Shown in pieces: positions 1-5,990 of a DNA stretch of 15,668 bases; position 1 is the stretch's first letter, and each line of letters begins with the position of its first letter. The DNA is from an uncultured Oscillospiraceae bacterium (GTDB lineage Bacteria; Bacillota; Clostridia; Oscillospirales; Oscillospiraceae). A program made the position numbers and the translations under genes. Below the pieces are notes generated by a model. The model searched no databases, was not told where the DNA came from, and was given only the letters and a program-made list of their open reading frames with translations. Where the stretch lies: positions 1 to 15,668 of the forward strand of contig CABVDR010000060.1 of NCBI GenBank assembly GCA_902497145.1, given 5' to 3'.

Positions 1-82
1 TCTTCATGGTGTTGTAGTTTCTCTGCTTGCACTCAGAGCACCGCAGGGTGATCTTAATGCGCGCGCCGGCCTTGCTTGCCAT
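1..82 (-). CDS. rpmG: 50S ribosomal protein L33, 5' part
   Basis: The first 27 codons of ribosomal protein L33 (bL33), a small zinc-ribbon protein of the large ribosomal subunit. The reverse strand reads MASKAGARIKITLRCSEC and then KQRNYNTMK, which is the typical L33 N-terminus with the first Cys-x-x-Cys pair, so this is the zinc-binding (C+) form. The gene continues beyond base 1, so the second Cys pair cannot be seen. The start is fixed by AAGGAGGTG at 92-100. The space between the upstream terminator (153-183) and the start holds no convincing promoter, so transcription probably comes through the structured leader from 331-359. In Firmicutes, rpmG is usually followed by secE and nusG; that cannot be checked here. 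Confidence 0.93.
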   Translation of the reverse strand, partial: MASKAGARIKITLRCSECKQRNYNTMK

Positions 83-107
83 ACGTTCGGCACCTCCTTA
101 TTGTGTT

Positions 108-128
108 GCGGAAAGGAAAACCTTCCGC
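108..128 (-). other. Hairpin just upstream of the rpmG ribosome binding site
   Basis: On the minus strand GCGGAA (128-123) pairs with TTCCGC (113-108), with additional inner GG/CC pairing. It lies between the leader terminator and the rpmG Shine-Dalgarno sequence and has no T-run, so it is more likely an mRNA 5' structure than a terminator. Confidence 0.4.
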
Positions 129-140
129 TTAAAACGCCGC

Positions 141-183
141 AAAAAGCAAAAACGCTGGATGCGGCTTGCTGCCGAATCCAGCG
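141..183 (-). terminator. Intrinsic terminator in the rpmG leader
   Basis: On the minus strand CGCTGGAT (183-176) pairs perfectly with ATCCAGCG (160-153). The stem is extended across one mismatch by CGGC/GCCG-type pairs around a five-base loop. TTTTTGCTTTTT follows at 152-141. It is a classic Rho-independent terminator, yet it lies between a good promoter and the rpmG start, so it either ends a separate small RNA or attenuates rpmG. Confidence 0.85.
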
Positions 184-324
184 ACGTTATGGCGCGAAAA
201 ACTCCGCACCTTATCCGTTACGGTGGGACCCGGCGATTGCCTCCCTGTGTTCCCGATGGGAGAAGGGGGTCACAGCCATTACACCGTAAAAATGGCGCGA
301 CAAAAAAGCCCCTGTTCACAGGTA
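141..324 (-). ncRNA. Structured leader RNA or small RNA upstream of rpmG
   Basis: The predicted transcript starts near 324 and ends at the terminator, about 180 nt. Paper folding gives P1, TTACGGTG (289-282) with CACCGTAA (225-218), eight perfect pairs. P1 encloses two arms: CTGTG (275-271) with CACAG (249-245), capped by TCCC/GGGA; and GGA (244-242) with TCC (228-226), capped by GGC/GCC. This is a three-way junction. Below P1, GGTGCG (210-205) can pair either with CGCGCC upstream (299-294) or with a second CGCGCC downstream (196-191), so two helices are mutually exclusive. I do not recognise the family. It lacks T-box, SRP, tmRNA, RNase P, FMN, TPP and lysine hallmarks. Whether it is a riboswitch-like attenuator, a ribosomal-protein leader or a separate small RNA is open. 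Confidence 0.6.
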
Positions 325-330
325 AAATCT

Positions 331-359
331 AATCTAGCACAATCGGGTCCATCCGTCAA
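331..359 (-). promoter_or_regulatory. Sigma-A promoter of the rpmG leader
   Basis: On the minus strand: TTGACG (359-354), a 17-base spacer, TAGATT (336-331). The predicted start is near 324, about 240 bases before the rpmG start codon. Confidence 0.75.
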
Positions 360-390
360 GTGTTTTTTCAAAAAATTCAAATTATAAACG

Positions 391-421
391 CCCCCGCCTC
401 CGGAAGGGCCCGGAGGCGGGG
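391..421 (-). terminator. Terminator of the Dabb-UPF0145 operon
   Basis: A 12-base GC-rich stem, CCCCGCCTCCGG (421-410) with its complement (403-392), around a six-base loop. On the minus strand it is followed by a T-rich stretch (GCGTTTATAATTTG). It sits eight bases after the UPF0145 stop codon. Confidence 0.75.
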
Positions 422-428
422 AAGTGAG

Positions 429-749
429 TCAGTGCAGGGTGACAGCAGTGCCGCTGACGGTGACCATGAGCATACCGTTATTGGAACCCAGTACCTCGTA
501 GTCCACGTCGATACCAACCACGGCATCGGCACCCAGGCGGGCGGCCCGCTGCTCCAGCTCCTGGAGGGCCTGCTCCCGGGCGGAGGTCAGCTCATCTTCA
601 TAGGTGGCGGAGCGGCCGCCAAAGAAGTTGCTCAGACCGGCGGTAAAATCCTTGATGGCGTCCACGCCGGAGATGACCTCCCCAAAGACAATGCCCAGGT
701 ACTGGTCAATGGCGCGGCCCTCCACACTGGGGGTGGTGGTCAGGATCAT
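429..749 (-). CDS. UPF0145 / YbjQ-family protein
   Basis: A 106-residue protein matching the YbjQ (UPF0145, putative heavy-metal-binding) family in length and pattern. It has N-terminal MILTTTPSVEGR, then IVFGEVISGVDAIKDF, a helix with AREQALQELEQRAARLGADA, and the C-terminal strand pattern VVGIDVDYEVLGSNNGM followed by TVSGTAV. Family members form small homo-oligomers; the biochemical role is not established. ATG at 749 is preceded by AAGGAAGG. The gene begins 39 bases after the Dabb gene ends, on the same strand and without an intervening promoter, so the two are probably co-transcribed. A strong terminator follows the stop codon. Confidence 0.88.
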   Translation of the reverse strand: MILTTTPSVEGRAIDQYLGIVFGEVISGVDAIKDFTAGLSNFFGGRSATYEDELTSAREQALQELEQRAARLGADAVVGIDVDYEVLGSNNGMLMVTVSGTAVTLH

Positions 750-788
750 GGTGGTCTACCTTCCTTATAATTTATCTATGTGGAAAAA

Positions 789-1082
789 TCAGAAATCGCA
801 GCAGCGGCGGTCGCAGAAGTTCTCCTTGATGAGGGGAAGCACTGCCTGATGGGCGGGATGAGCCTGATAGGCGGGCAGATCTTCGGGGCAGGAGACCTCG
901 GAGTAGAGGACCAGGTCGCAGTTGCTGCTGTCCATGGGGGGGCAGTGGGCCTGAATGTGAAGCAGGCCGGGAATCTGACCCTGAAGAGCGTTGAGCCGCT
1001 CCACCACCTGGATAGCCAGCTCCTTGCGCTGCTGCTCTGTGAGCTCAGGCTTGAAGTTCCAAGAGACGATATGACGAACCAT
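789..1082 (-). CDS. Dabb (stress-responsive A/B barrel) domain protein
   Basis: A 97-residue single-domain protein of the Dabb family (dimeric alpha/beta barrel, ferredoxin-like fold). The signature is the N-terminal MVRHIVSWNFK, followed by a helix rich in Glu/Gln/Lys, then CDLVLYSEVSCPEDLPAYQAH, the typical region containing the YxxHPxH motif (here AYQAHPAHQ). The C-terminal CDRRCCDF has three cysteines, which is unusual. The start at 1082 is preferred because AAAGGA lies eight bases upstream; the ATG at 1091 overlaps that site. The function of most bacterial Dabb proteins is unknown; some act in polyketide cyclisation or hydrocarbon metabolism. It heads a two-gene operon with the UPF0145 gene. 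Confidence 0.88.
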   Translation of the reverse strand: MVRHIVSWNFKPELTEQQRKELAIQVVERLNALQGQIPGLLHIQAHCPPMDSSNCDLVLYSEVSCPEDLPAYQAHPAHQAVLPLIKENFCDRRCCDF

Positions 1083-1120
1083 GGGGAACATCCTTTCTGT
1101 TGTAAAATTTTGCTGGCTCT

Positions 1121-1149
1121 ATTATAAGGGTAGGGCGTGGGTTCGTCAA
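1121..1149 (-). promoter_or_regulatory. Sigma-A promoter of the Dabb-UPF0145 operon
   Basis: On the minus strand: TTGACG (1149-1144), a 17-base spacer, TATAAT (1126-1121), close to consensus. The TGA stop codon of the upstream GH18-like gene (1148-1146) lies inside the -35 hexamer. Confidence 0.88.
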
Positions 1150-1952
1150 CGGAAAATCTGGGTCCGGCCAGAGGGAGAGGACAGGCCTAAAGCGGAGGCG
1201 GCGTCCCGCAGGTCGCTCCAAGCACCAAGAACGGTGGACAGTCCAAGTGTGCGGGCTATCTCCATCTTTTTGGCCAAGGTTTGGGGGTCATCAAAGAGGA
1301 CAAAGTGGGCTCCGGACTCCCGACTCATGTAGGTGAAGTACCTGGCACACAGCTCCCGAGAAAAGAAGATGGAGGGGCTGCGCTCCTGGATGAGCTGGCC
1401 CAGCTGCTGCCGAGTGAGGGGACGGCCGCTGCCGGTGGGGGAGGGGAGAAAGAAGTCCTCCGCGGTGCGCTGGAGAGCCAATACCACCTTCTCCCGGCCA
1501 AAATGCTCCGCCGCCTCCTCCAGACGCAGGTCCAAAGAACCGCCGGACAGGGCAGAAGAGATCATTACCTGGGCGTGGGGAGAGCAGGAGGCGTAGTGCT
1601 CCGGCACCAACAAAGCCCAATTCCGGCGGGCACACTCCTTGCCCAACTGGGCAACTGTCTCCTCCAGCGGAGGCAGACGGCCGGACTCGAAGTTGCATAT
1701 GATCCCGGAAAAGTTCCGGGCAGCGCACTCCCGTACCACCTCCTGACAGAAGGGGCCGGTACGGCCCAGACCGTCAAACTCCCGGCAGTCCAGTACCATC
1801 CACCCTCCGGAGGGAGGCGGGTTGCCCCCGGTACGGAACAGGTGGGGCCCTTGTCCCATACGGTAGGCCAGGTGGGCGGGAATGACAGGCAGACCCCGGA
1901 GCTCCCGGAGCTGGTCAGGTGTGGCGGTGATACAAAAACGCATGGAAGACAT
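1146..1952 (-). CDS. GH18-like TIM-barrel protein of unknown function
   Basis: A 268-residue soluble protein with no signal peptide or membrane segment. I do not recognise a named family with certainty. The layout suggests a degenerate glycoside hydrolase 18 barrel: a strand with GWMVLDCREFDG (50-61), then FSGIICNFES (81-90), where GH18 enzymes carry DxxDxDxE and only the last Glu (E89) remains. Near the C-terminus there is HFVLFDDPQTLAKKMEIART followed by LGLSTVLGAWSDL, like the closing GH18 strand that ends in a Trp. Loss of the motif Asp residues suggests carbohydrate binding or inactivity. The start at 1952 has AGGGGGAG upstream; ATG at 1943 is the alternative. It is divergent from yqeG and abuts the Dabb promoter. 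Confidence 0.7.
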   Translation of the reverse strand: MSSMRFCITATPDQLRELRGLPVIPAHLAYRMGQGPHLFRTGGNPPPSGGWMVLDCREFDGLGRTGPFCQEVVRECAARNFSGIICNFESGRLPPLEETVAQLGKECARRNWALLVPEHYASCSPHAQVMISSALSGGSLDLRLEEAAEHFGREKVVLALQRTAEDFFLPSPTGSGRPLTRQQLGQLIQERSPSIFFSRELCARYFTYMSRESGAHFVLFDDPQTLAKKMEIARTLGLSTVLGAWSDLRDAASALGLSSPSGRTQIFR

Positions 1953-1964
1953 AACGGCTCCCCC

Positions 1965-1993
1965 TTGTCCAAATTTTTCGAACGTGATATGAT
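1965..1993 (+). promoter_or_regulatory. Probable sigma-A promoter of the yqeG cluster
   Basis: TTGTCC (1965-1970), a 17-base spacer, TATGAT (1988-1993). The -35 is preceded by five C residues, as at two other promoters in this window. A second -35-like TTGACA at 2026-2031 has only a poor partner (AAACTA, spacing 19). Confidence 0.55.
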
Positions 1994-2076
1994 ATCCCTT
2001 GCACGGCCGCAGGCCGGGCCGGTCGTTGACACTCTATGAGCCCGGCGGGAAAACTAGAACAAAGGAGGACACATCC

Positions 2077-2583
2077 GTGCCCTTTTCACCCATACCTCGG
2101 GGGGTATACCCCTCGGTGACCAGTCTGGACCCGAAAAAGTTAAAGGAGAAGGGAATCACCCTGGTGCTGGCCGATTTGGACAACACCCTGGTGCCCTATA
2201 AGGTGTTGGAGCCCTCGCCTGAGGTGGCCGCCTGGATGGCGGCGCTGAAGGAGGAGGGGATCGACCTGTTTCTCCTCTCCAACAGCCGCAAGCCCGGTCG
2301 GGCCCAGAAGTTTGCCCAGCAGGTGGGGATCCCCTACCAGGGACACTCGGGCAAGCCGAAAAGAGCGGGCTACCTCAAGGCCATGGAGCGCATGGGCCGC
2401 ACCCCTCAGGAGACCGTCATGGTAGGGGATCAAATTTTCACCGATACCTTGGGAGCCAACCGGGCGGGAGTTACCCCACTGCTTATTCAGCCCATCCGTC
2501 TGGCGGGCAACCCCGGGCGGTACATCCGTTATGCAGCGGAAACGCCCTTCCGCCTGCTGGGAGGAAGGAGGCCGTTTCTGTGA
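2077..2583 (+). CDS. yqeG: YqeG-family HAD-IIIA phosphatase
   Basis: A 168-residue HAD-superfamily phosphatase of the YqeG group (putative phosphatidylglycerophosphatase-like; the physiological role in Firmicutes is unsettled). Motif I is DLDNT (33-37) with nucleophile D33 and D35. Motif II is SNS (68-70). The motif III lysine is in GKPKR (K93 or K95), and motif IV is GDQIFTD (117-123). The length fits the family. Translation starts at GTG 2077 with AAAGGAGG eight bases upstream; the frame is open upstream to about 1999 but that stretch has no ribosome binding site. It overlaps the next gene by four bases (GTGA), which implies translational coupling. Confidence 0.9.
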   Translation: MPFSPIPRGVYPSVTSLDPKKLKEKGITLVLADLDNTLVPYKVLEPSPEVAAWMAALKEEGIDLFLLSNSRKPGRAQKFAQQVGIPYQGHSGKPKRAGYLKAMERMGRTPQETVMVGDQIFTDTLGANRAGVTPLLIQPIRLAGNPGRYIRYAAETPFRLLGGRRPFL

Positions 2584-3449
2584 GCGCACGATTTGGACCG
2601 GCGGGCAACGCCGAGAGCTTTTCCAAGCTCCACAAATCCTCCCTGGCTGCCCCGGCCTGGATCGCCCAACAGGGGTTGGACTGCTACGAATACCAGTGCG
2701 GCAAGGGGGTCCACGTGGGGGAGGACACCGCACGAAAGCTGGGAGAGAAGGCCCGGGAGGCGGGCATTGCCCTGTCCGTCCACGCCCCCTACTTTATTAA
2801 CCTGGCCAACCCTGACCCGGACAGCCGGAAGAAGACCACAGGTTATGTGCTGGAGAGCTGTTTTGTGGCCCAGGTGATGGGGGCGGAGCGGATTGTGATC
2901 CACTCCGGGGCGCTCATGAAGCGCAGTCGCCGGGAGGCTCTGGACATTGCCAAAGAGACGTTAAGGCAGGTGCTGGAAACCTGTGACAGCCAAGGATATG
3001 GCAACATCGCCCTGTGCCCGGAGACCATGGGCAAGATCAACCAGTTGGGAGATCTGGATGAGGTGCTGGAGCTGTGTACGCTGGATGAACGGCTCATCCC
3101 CTGCATCGACTTTGGCCATCTGTACGCCCGCTCGTTAGGTGAGCTGGAAGGGGGGCAGGCCTGCCGGGAGATGCTGGACAAAGTGGCGCGGGCGCTTGGA
3201 GAGGAGCGGGCCAGCCGCTTCCACAGCCACTTCTCCCGCATCGAGTTTACCCCCAACGGCGGGGAGAAGCGTCACCGCACCTTTGCCGACCACGGGGGCT
3301 TCGGGCCGGATTGGACACCTCTGGCCCGGGAAGTGGCCCGCCGGGGCTGGAGCCCCACCTTCATCTGCGAAAGTGCGGGAACTCAGGCCGAAGATGCAGT
3401 GGAGATGAAGAAAATTTACCAGGGCTTCTGTGGCCCTGAGGAGGCATGA
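2580..3449 (+). CDS. Endonuclease IV-like / xylose isomerase-like TIM-barrel protein
   Basis: A 289-residue protein of the AP-endonuclease IV / sugar-isomerase-like TIM-barrel superfamily. Metal-ligand positions typical of endonuclease IV can be read in order: H68 in SVHAPYFINL, H108 in IVIHSG, E148 in LCPETMGK, D177 and H180 in CIDFGHLYAR, H215 in FHSHFS, H232, and E264 in FICESAG. The DxH pair of Nfo (D229/H231) is not clearly present; the region reads GGEKRH. This could be a true AP endonuclease relative acting on abasic DNA or an isomerase; the C-P-E-T and H-S-H-F variants suggest a divergent subfamily. GTG at 2580 has AAGGAGG upstream and overlaps the yqeG stop. It ends two bases before the aminopeptidase start. 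Confidence 0.82.
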   Translation: MSARFGPAGNAESFSKLHKSSLAAPAWIAQQGLDCYEYQCGKGVHVGEDTARKLGEKAREAGIALSVHAPYFINLANPDPDSRKKTTGYVLESCFVAQVMGAERIVIHSGALMKRSRREALDIAKETLRQVLETCDSQGYGNIALCPETMGKINQLGDLDEVLELCTLDERLIPCIDFGHLYARSLGELEGGQACREMLDKVARALGEERASRFHSHFSRIEFTPNGGEKRHRTFADHGGFGPDWTPLAREVARRGWSPTFICESAGTQAEDAVEMKKIYQGFCGPEEA

Positions 3450-3451
3450 GT

Positions 3452-4516
3452 ATGAATCACGTGGAAAAAATATCCCAGGCTCTGGAGGAGTACGGCCTGG
3501 ACGCTATGCTGGTTACCAGTGAGCCGGGGGAGTACTACGCCCTGGGGTTCCTGGGGGAGGGCTGGCTGGTGGTGGGCAAGCAGGGAGCCCACTACTCTAC
3601 TGACGGCCGTTACATTGAGGCGGCCCAAAAGAGGGTGACTGGGGTGGAGCTGTCCCAGATTTCCACTCAGCAGAGCCACCTGACTTTGGCCAGAGACTAT
3701 ATCCGCGCCCATGGCTTTGAAAAGGTAGGCTTTGAAAGCGGCTATATGAATGTGGAGCAGTACCAGCGTTTGAAGGACGCGCTGCCCTGTCAGCTGGTGC
3801 CGGCTCAAAAGCTGCTCACTGAGCTGCGGGCTTCCAAGGATGAGGAGGAACTGTCCGCGATGCGCCGGGCTCAGGAGATCACGGACCAGGCGTTTCGGGA
3901 GATTTTGAACTATATCCGCCCGGGCATGACGGAGCAGCAGGTGGCTGCCCGTCTGGTGTATGAAATGATGTCCCGGGGCGCCCGGAAGGTGTCCTTTGAC
4001 CCCATCGTGGCGGCGGGAGCCAACGGCTCCATGCCCCACGCGGTGCCGGGGGAGACGGTGATCCAGCCCGGTATGTTTGTTACCATGGACTTTGGCTGTA
4101 TCTGGGGCGGTTACTGTTCCGATATGACCCGTACCGTGGCGGTGGGGCAGCCCACCGAAGAGATGGAGAAGGTGTACTACACCGTCCTCCAGGCCCAGAA
4201 GGCAGGGATTGCCGCCGCACGGGCCGGAGTGACCGGCAGCGAAATCGATGCCGCCGCCCGACAGGTGATTGCCCAGGCGGGGTATGGGCAGTACTTCACC
4301 CACAGCTTCGGCCACTCGCTGGGTCTGGAGATCCACGAGATGCCAGCAGCTTCCCCCTCGCACCAGGAGGTTATGCCCGTAGGGGCGGTGGTCTCCGCAG
4401 AGCCCGGAATCTATCTGCCAGGCCAGTTCGGTGTGCGGATCGAGGATGTTCTGGTGCTGCGGGAGGACGGCTGCGAGGACCTGACCCACTCCCCCAAGGA
4501 CCTGATTGTGCTTTGA
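3452..4516 (+). CDS. M24B Xaa-Pro aminopeptidase / dipeptidase
   Basis: A 354-residue pita-bread-fold metallopeptidase that cleaves the bond before proline in peptides. The N-terminal creatinase-like domain is about residues 1-125 and the catalytic M24 domain about 130-354. The five dinuclear metal ligands are present: D213 in VTMDFGC, D224 in CSDMTRT, H288 in SFGHSLG, E317 in SAEPGIY and E331 in VRIEDV, with the extra catalytic His in MPHAV. ATG 3452 has GAGGAGG seven bases upstream; ATG 3446 is in frame but only one base from it. Firmicutes commonly place such a gene directly before efp, as here. It is cytoplasmic, with no signal peptide, and probably recycles peptides. Confidence 0.93.
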   Translation: MNHVEKISQALEEYGLDAMLVTSEPGEYYALGFLGEGWLVVGKQGAHYSTDGRYIEAAQKRVTGVELSQISTQQSHLTLARDYIRAHGFEKVGFESGYMNVEQYQRLKDALPCQLVPAQKLLTELRASKDEEELSAMRRAQEITDQAFREILNYIRPGMTEQQVAARLVYEMMSRGARKVSFDPIVAAGANGSMPHAVPGETVIQPGMFVTMDFGCIWGGYCSDMTRTVAVGQPTEEMEKVYYTVLQAQKAGIAAARAGVTGSEIDAAARQVIAQAGYGQYFTHSFGHSLGLEIHEMPAASPSHQEVMPVGAVVSAEPGIYLPGQFGVRIEDVLVLREDGCEDLTHSPKDLIVL

Positions 4517-4541
4517 TTTGCCGGAATTTTAGCAAACCCCC

Positions 4542-4570
4542 TTGTCAAAACAGGGGAAACAGGGTAAAAT
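4542..4570 (+). promoter_or_regulatory. Sigma-A promoter of efp
   Basis: TTGTCA (4542-4547), a 17-base spacer, TAAAAT (4565-4570). The -35 box lies within a dyad, CCCCCTTGTCAAAACAGGGG (4537-4556), that nearly repeats at 8011-8030. Confidence 0.8.
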
Positions 4571-4608
4571 GAGTTAGTTCATTAAAAACACAATGGAGGA
4601 TGATTCCT

Positions 4609-5178
4609 ATGGCAATGATTTCCGCCAGTGATTTCCGTAACGGCGTGACCTTTGAGATGGACGGTAAGGTCATGCAGGTTGTTGAGTTCCAGCACGTAAA
4701 GCCCGGCAAGGGCGCCGCCTTTGTCCGTACCAAGATGAAGAACATCATCACCGGCGGCGTGACCGAGACCTCCTTCAACCCCACTGCTAAGTTTGAGCAG
4801 GCCTTTGTTGAGCGCAAGGACATGGAGTACAGCTACAATGACGGTGATCTGTACTACTTCATGGACATGGAGACCTTTGACATGCTGCCCATCAGCAAGG
4901 ATCTGCTGGGCGACTCCTTCCGCTTTGTGAAGGAGAACATGAGCTGCAAGGTCATGTCCTACAAGGGCAGCGTTTTCGGCGTAGAGCCCCCGACCTTCGT
5001 GGAGCTGGAGGTCACCGAGACCGATCCCGGCTTCAAGGGCGATACCGCTACCAACGTGACCAAGCCCGCCACTCTGGAGACCGGCGCTGAGATCAAGGTT
5101 CCCCTGTTCATCAACCCCGGCGACAAGATCAAGATCGACACCCGTACCGGCGAGTACCTGGAGCGCTGCAAGGGCTAA
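4609..5178 (+). CDS. efp: Translation elongation factor P
   Basis: A 189-residue elongation factor P, which binds between the P and E sites and rescues ribosomes stalled at polyproline. All three domains are present: the KOW-like N-terminal domain from ISASDFRNG, the central OB domain, and the C-terminal OB domain ending GEYLERCKG. The tip loop is VKPGKGAAF, with K34 at the site that carries a modification (5-aminopentanol in Bacillus, lysyl in E. coli); which one applies here cannot be seen. ATG 4609 has GGAGG nine bases upstream; ATG 4600 overlaps that site and is rejected. It has its own promoter. The 3' flank is a repeat-rich stretch, and the first repeat copy includes the efp stop codon. 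Confidence 0.97.
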   Translation: MAMISASDFRNGVTFEMDGKVMQVVEFQHVKPGKGAAFVRTKMKNIITGGVTETSFNPTAKFEQAFVERKDMEYSYNDGDLYYFMDMETFDMLPISKDLLGDSFRFVKENMSCKVMSYKGSVFGVEPPTFVELEVTETDPGFKGDTATNVTKPATLETGAEIKVPLFINPGDKIKIDTRTGEYLERCKG

Positions 5179-5490
5179 GCGTCCGAGCCGTTGCGAACAG
5201 CGCGGATGGACCGGAGCGAGGAATGTAAACCAAGAGCCGCGCAGCGGATCTGTTTGTGTTCCGAGACGGAGGGAAGCCGCGCGTTGTAAGCAGGCGAGGC
5301 GTGATAATGCTAAGCGTCCGAACGTCCGGGAGCAGGCGCACAGTGAAACGCGCAGACAAAAAAGCAGTTGCGCGTTAGCGCAAGGTGTTTTTTGCGGAGC
5401 GTTGAGCAGTGTGCCGTTGCGGAGGACGTGAGGCGTGATAATGCTAAGCGTCCGAGGCCGCGAGCAGGCGTGATAATGTGAAGCATCCAA
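5174..5490 (+). repeat. Degenerate extragenic repeats between efp and the zinc-ribbon gene
   Basis: The 370 bases from 5179 to 5548 hold no convincing gene. The core GATAATGCTAAGCGTCCGA occurs exactly at 5303-5321 and 5437-5455. A 3' part, GCTAAGCGTCCGA, lies at 5174-5186 and a diverged copy, GATAATGTGAAGCATCCAA, at 5472-5490. The first three are spaced 135 and 134 bases apart, and the last follows after 35. The bases between cores are similar in style (GCG-rich, with GAGCAGGCG, GAGGCGTGA and CCGTTGCG) but only loosely alignable. Read on the minus strand, the copies give recurrent peptide fragments such as GRLALSRL, without a ribosome binding site. This looks like a non-coding repeat family member, possibly a decayed mobile repeat. 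Confidence 0.65.
5368..5393 (+). terminator. Possible efp terminator inside the repeat region
   Basis: TTGCGC (5368-5373) pairs with GCGCAA (5378-5383) around GTTA, followed after GGTG by six T residues (5388-5393). The four-base gap before the T-run and the short stem make it weak, and it lies about 190 bases after the efp stop. Confidence 0.35.
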
Positions 5491-5519
5491 AACCACGTAT
5501 TTTCAAAAAGCAATTGTAT

Positions 5520-5534
5520 TGAGGCTCCGCCTCA
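5520..5534 (+). other. Small hairpin abutting the ribosome binding site of the zinc-ribbon gene
   Basis: TGAGGC (5520-5525), loop TCC, GCCTCA (5529-5534), directly followed by AAAGGAG (5536-5542). It could set 5' end stability or ribosome access. Confidence 0.4.
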
Positions 5535-5548
5535 GAAAGGAGTAATCC

Positions 5549-5962
5549 ATGACCATTTCTGAAAAAGTCGCCTATCTGAAGGGCCTGGCTGAGGGCCTGA
5601 ACCTGGACACCGAAAAGTCCAAGGAAGGCAAGCTGATTTCTGTGATGATCGGCATCCTGGAAGAGGTGGGTCTGTCCATCGAAGACCTGGAGGAGAATGC
5701 TCTGGCTCTGGGCGAGGAGATCGACGTACTCTCCGACGATCTGGCCGATGTGGAGTCTGAGGTGTTCGGTGAAGAGGACGAAGATGACGAGGACGAGGAC
5801 GACTACTTTGAGGTCGAGTGCCCCAACTGTGAGGAGCCTTTGATCATCGACGACGAGGCGCTCGCTGCCGGTGAGATCCAGTGCCCCAACTGCCAGACCC
5901 GGTTCTCTTTGGACCTGTCTGACGACACGGTGGAGGCCGATGAGGAAGAGGACGAGAAGTAA
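5549..5962 (+). CDS. CD1247-type acidic zinc-ribbon protein
   Basis: A 137-residue protein whose N-terminus (SEKVAYLKGLAEGLNLD, about 3-70) matches the CD1247 N-terminal domain of clostridial proteins: a helical region beginning with KVAYLKGLAEG. An extremely acidic linker follows (74-86, nearly all Glu/Asp), then a zinc ribbon with CPNC at 91-94 and CPNC at 112-115, then an acidic tail ending DEEEDEK. The role is unknown; the zinc ribbon plus polyacidic segments would suit a protein that touches nucleic-acid-binding or ribosomal partners, but this is inference. ATG 5549 has AAAGGAG six bases upstream. It lies downstream of efp and ends in a strong terminator. No clear promoter was found in the repeat region. 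Confidence 0.82.
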   Translation: MTISEKVAYLKGLAEGLNLDTEKSKEGKLISVMIGILEEVGLSIEDLEENALALGEEIDVLSDDLADVESEVFGEEDEDDEDEDDYFEVECPNCEEPLIIDDEALAAGEIQCPNCQTRFSLDLSDDTVEADEEEDEK

Positions 5963-5990
5963 TCGATTCTCACTTTTCTGAATTGCAAAG

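Noticed and set aside
218..240. A T-box-like string on the plus strand (GGTGGGACCCGGCG)
   Set aside because: It differs from the T-box core, there is no plus-strand gene downstream, and the same bases are explained by the closing stem of the minus-strand leader RNA.
218..254. Resemblance of the rpmG leader to a cobalamin riboswitch (GGGAA ... TCCC ... CCGTAA on the minus strand)
   Set aside because: The spacing is suggestive, but the conserved GGTGxAAxTCC loop, the CCCGC core and downstream elements are missing, and rpmG is not a cobalamin-linked gene.
1999..2076. N-terminal extension of yqeG from a TTG at 1999
   Set aside because: There is no ribosome binding site, the extension is not YqeG-like, and AAAGGAGG sits ideally before GTG 2077.
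3416..4489. A 357-codon minus-strand frame opposite the aminopeptidase gene
   Set aside because: The plus-strand gene has all M24 metal ligands; the reverse frame has no recognisable motif and low-complexity His/Gln/Leu content.
4582..5496. A 304-codon minus-strand frame across efp and the repeat region
   Set aside because: Most of it is the shadow of efp; the rest is repeat-derived fragments (GRLALSRL) without a start signal.
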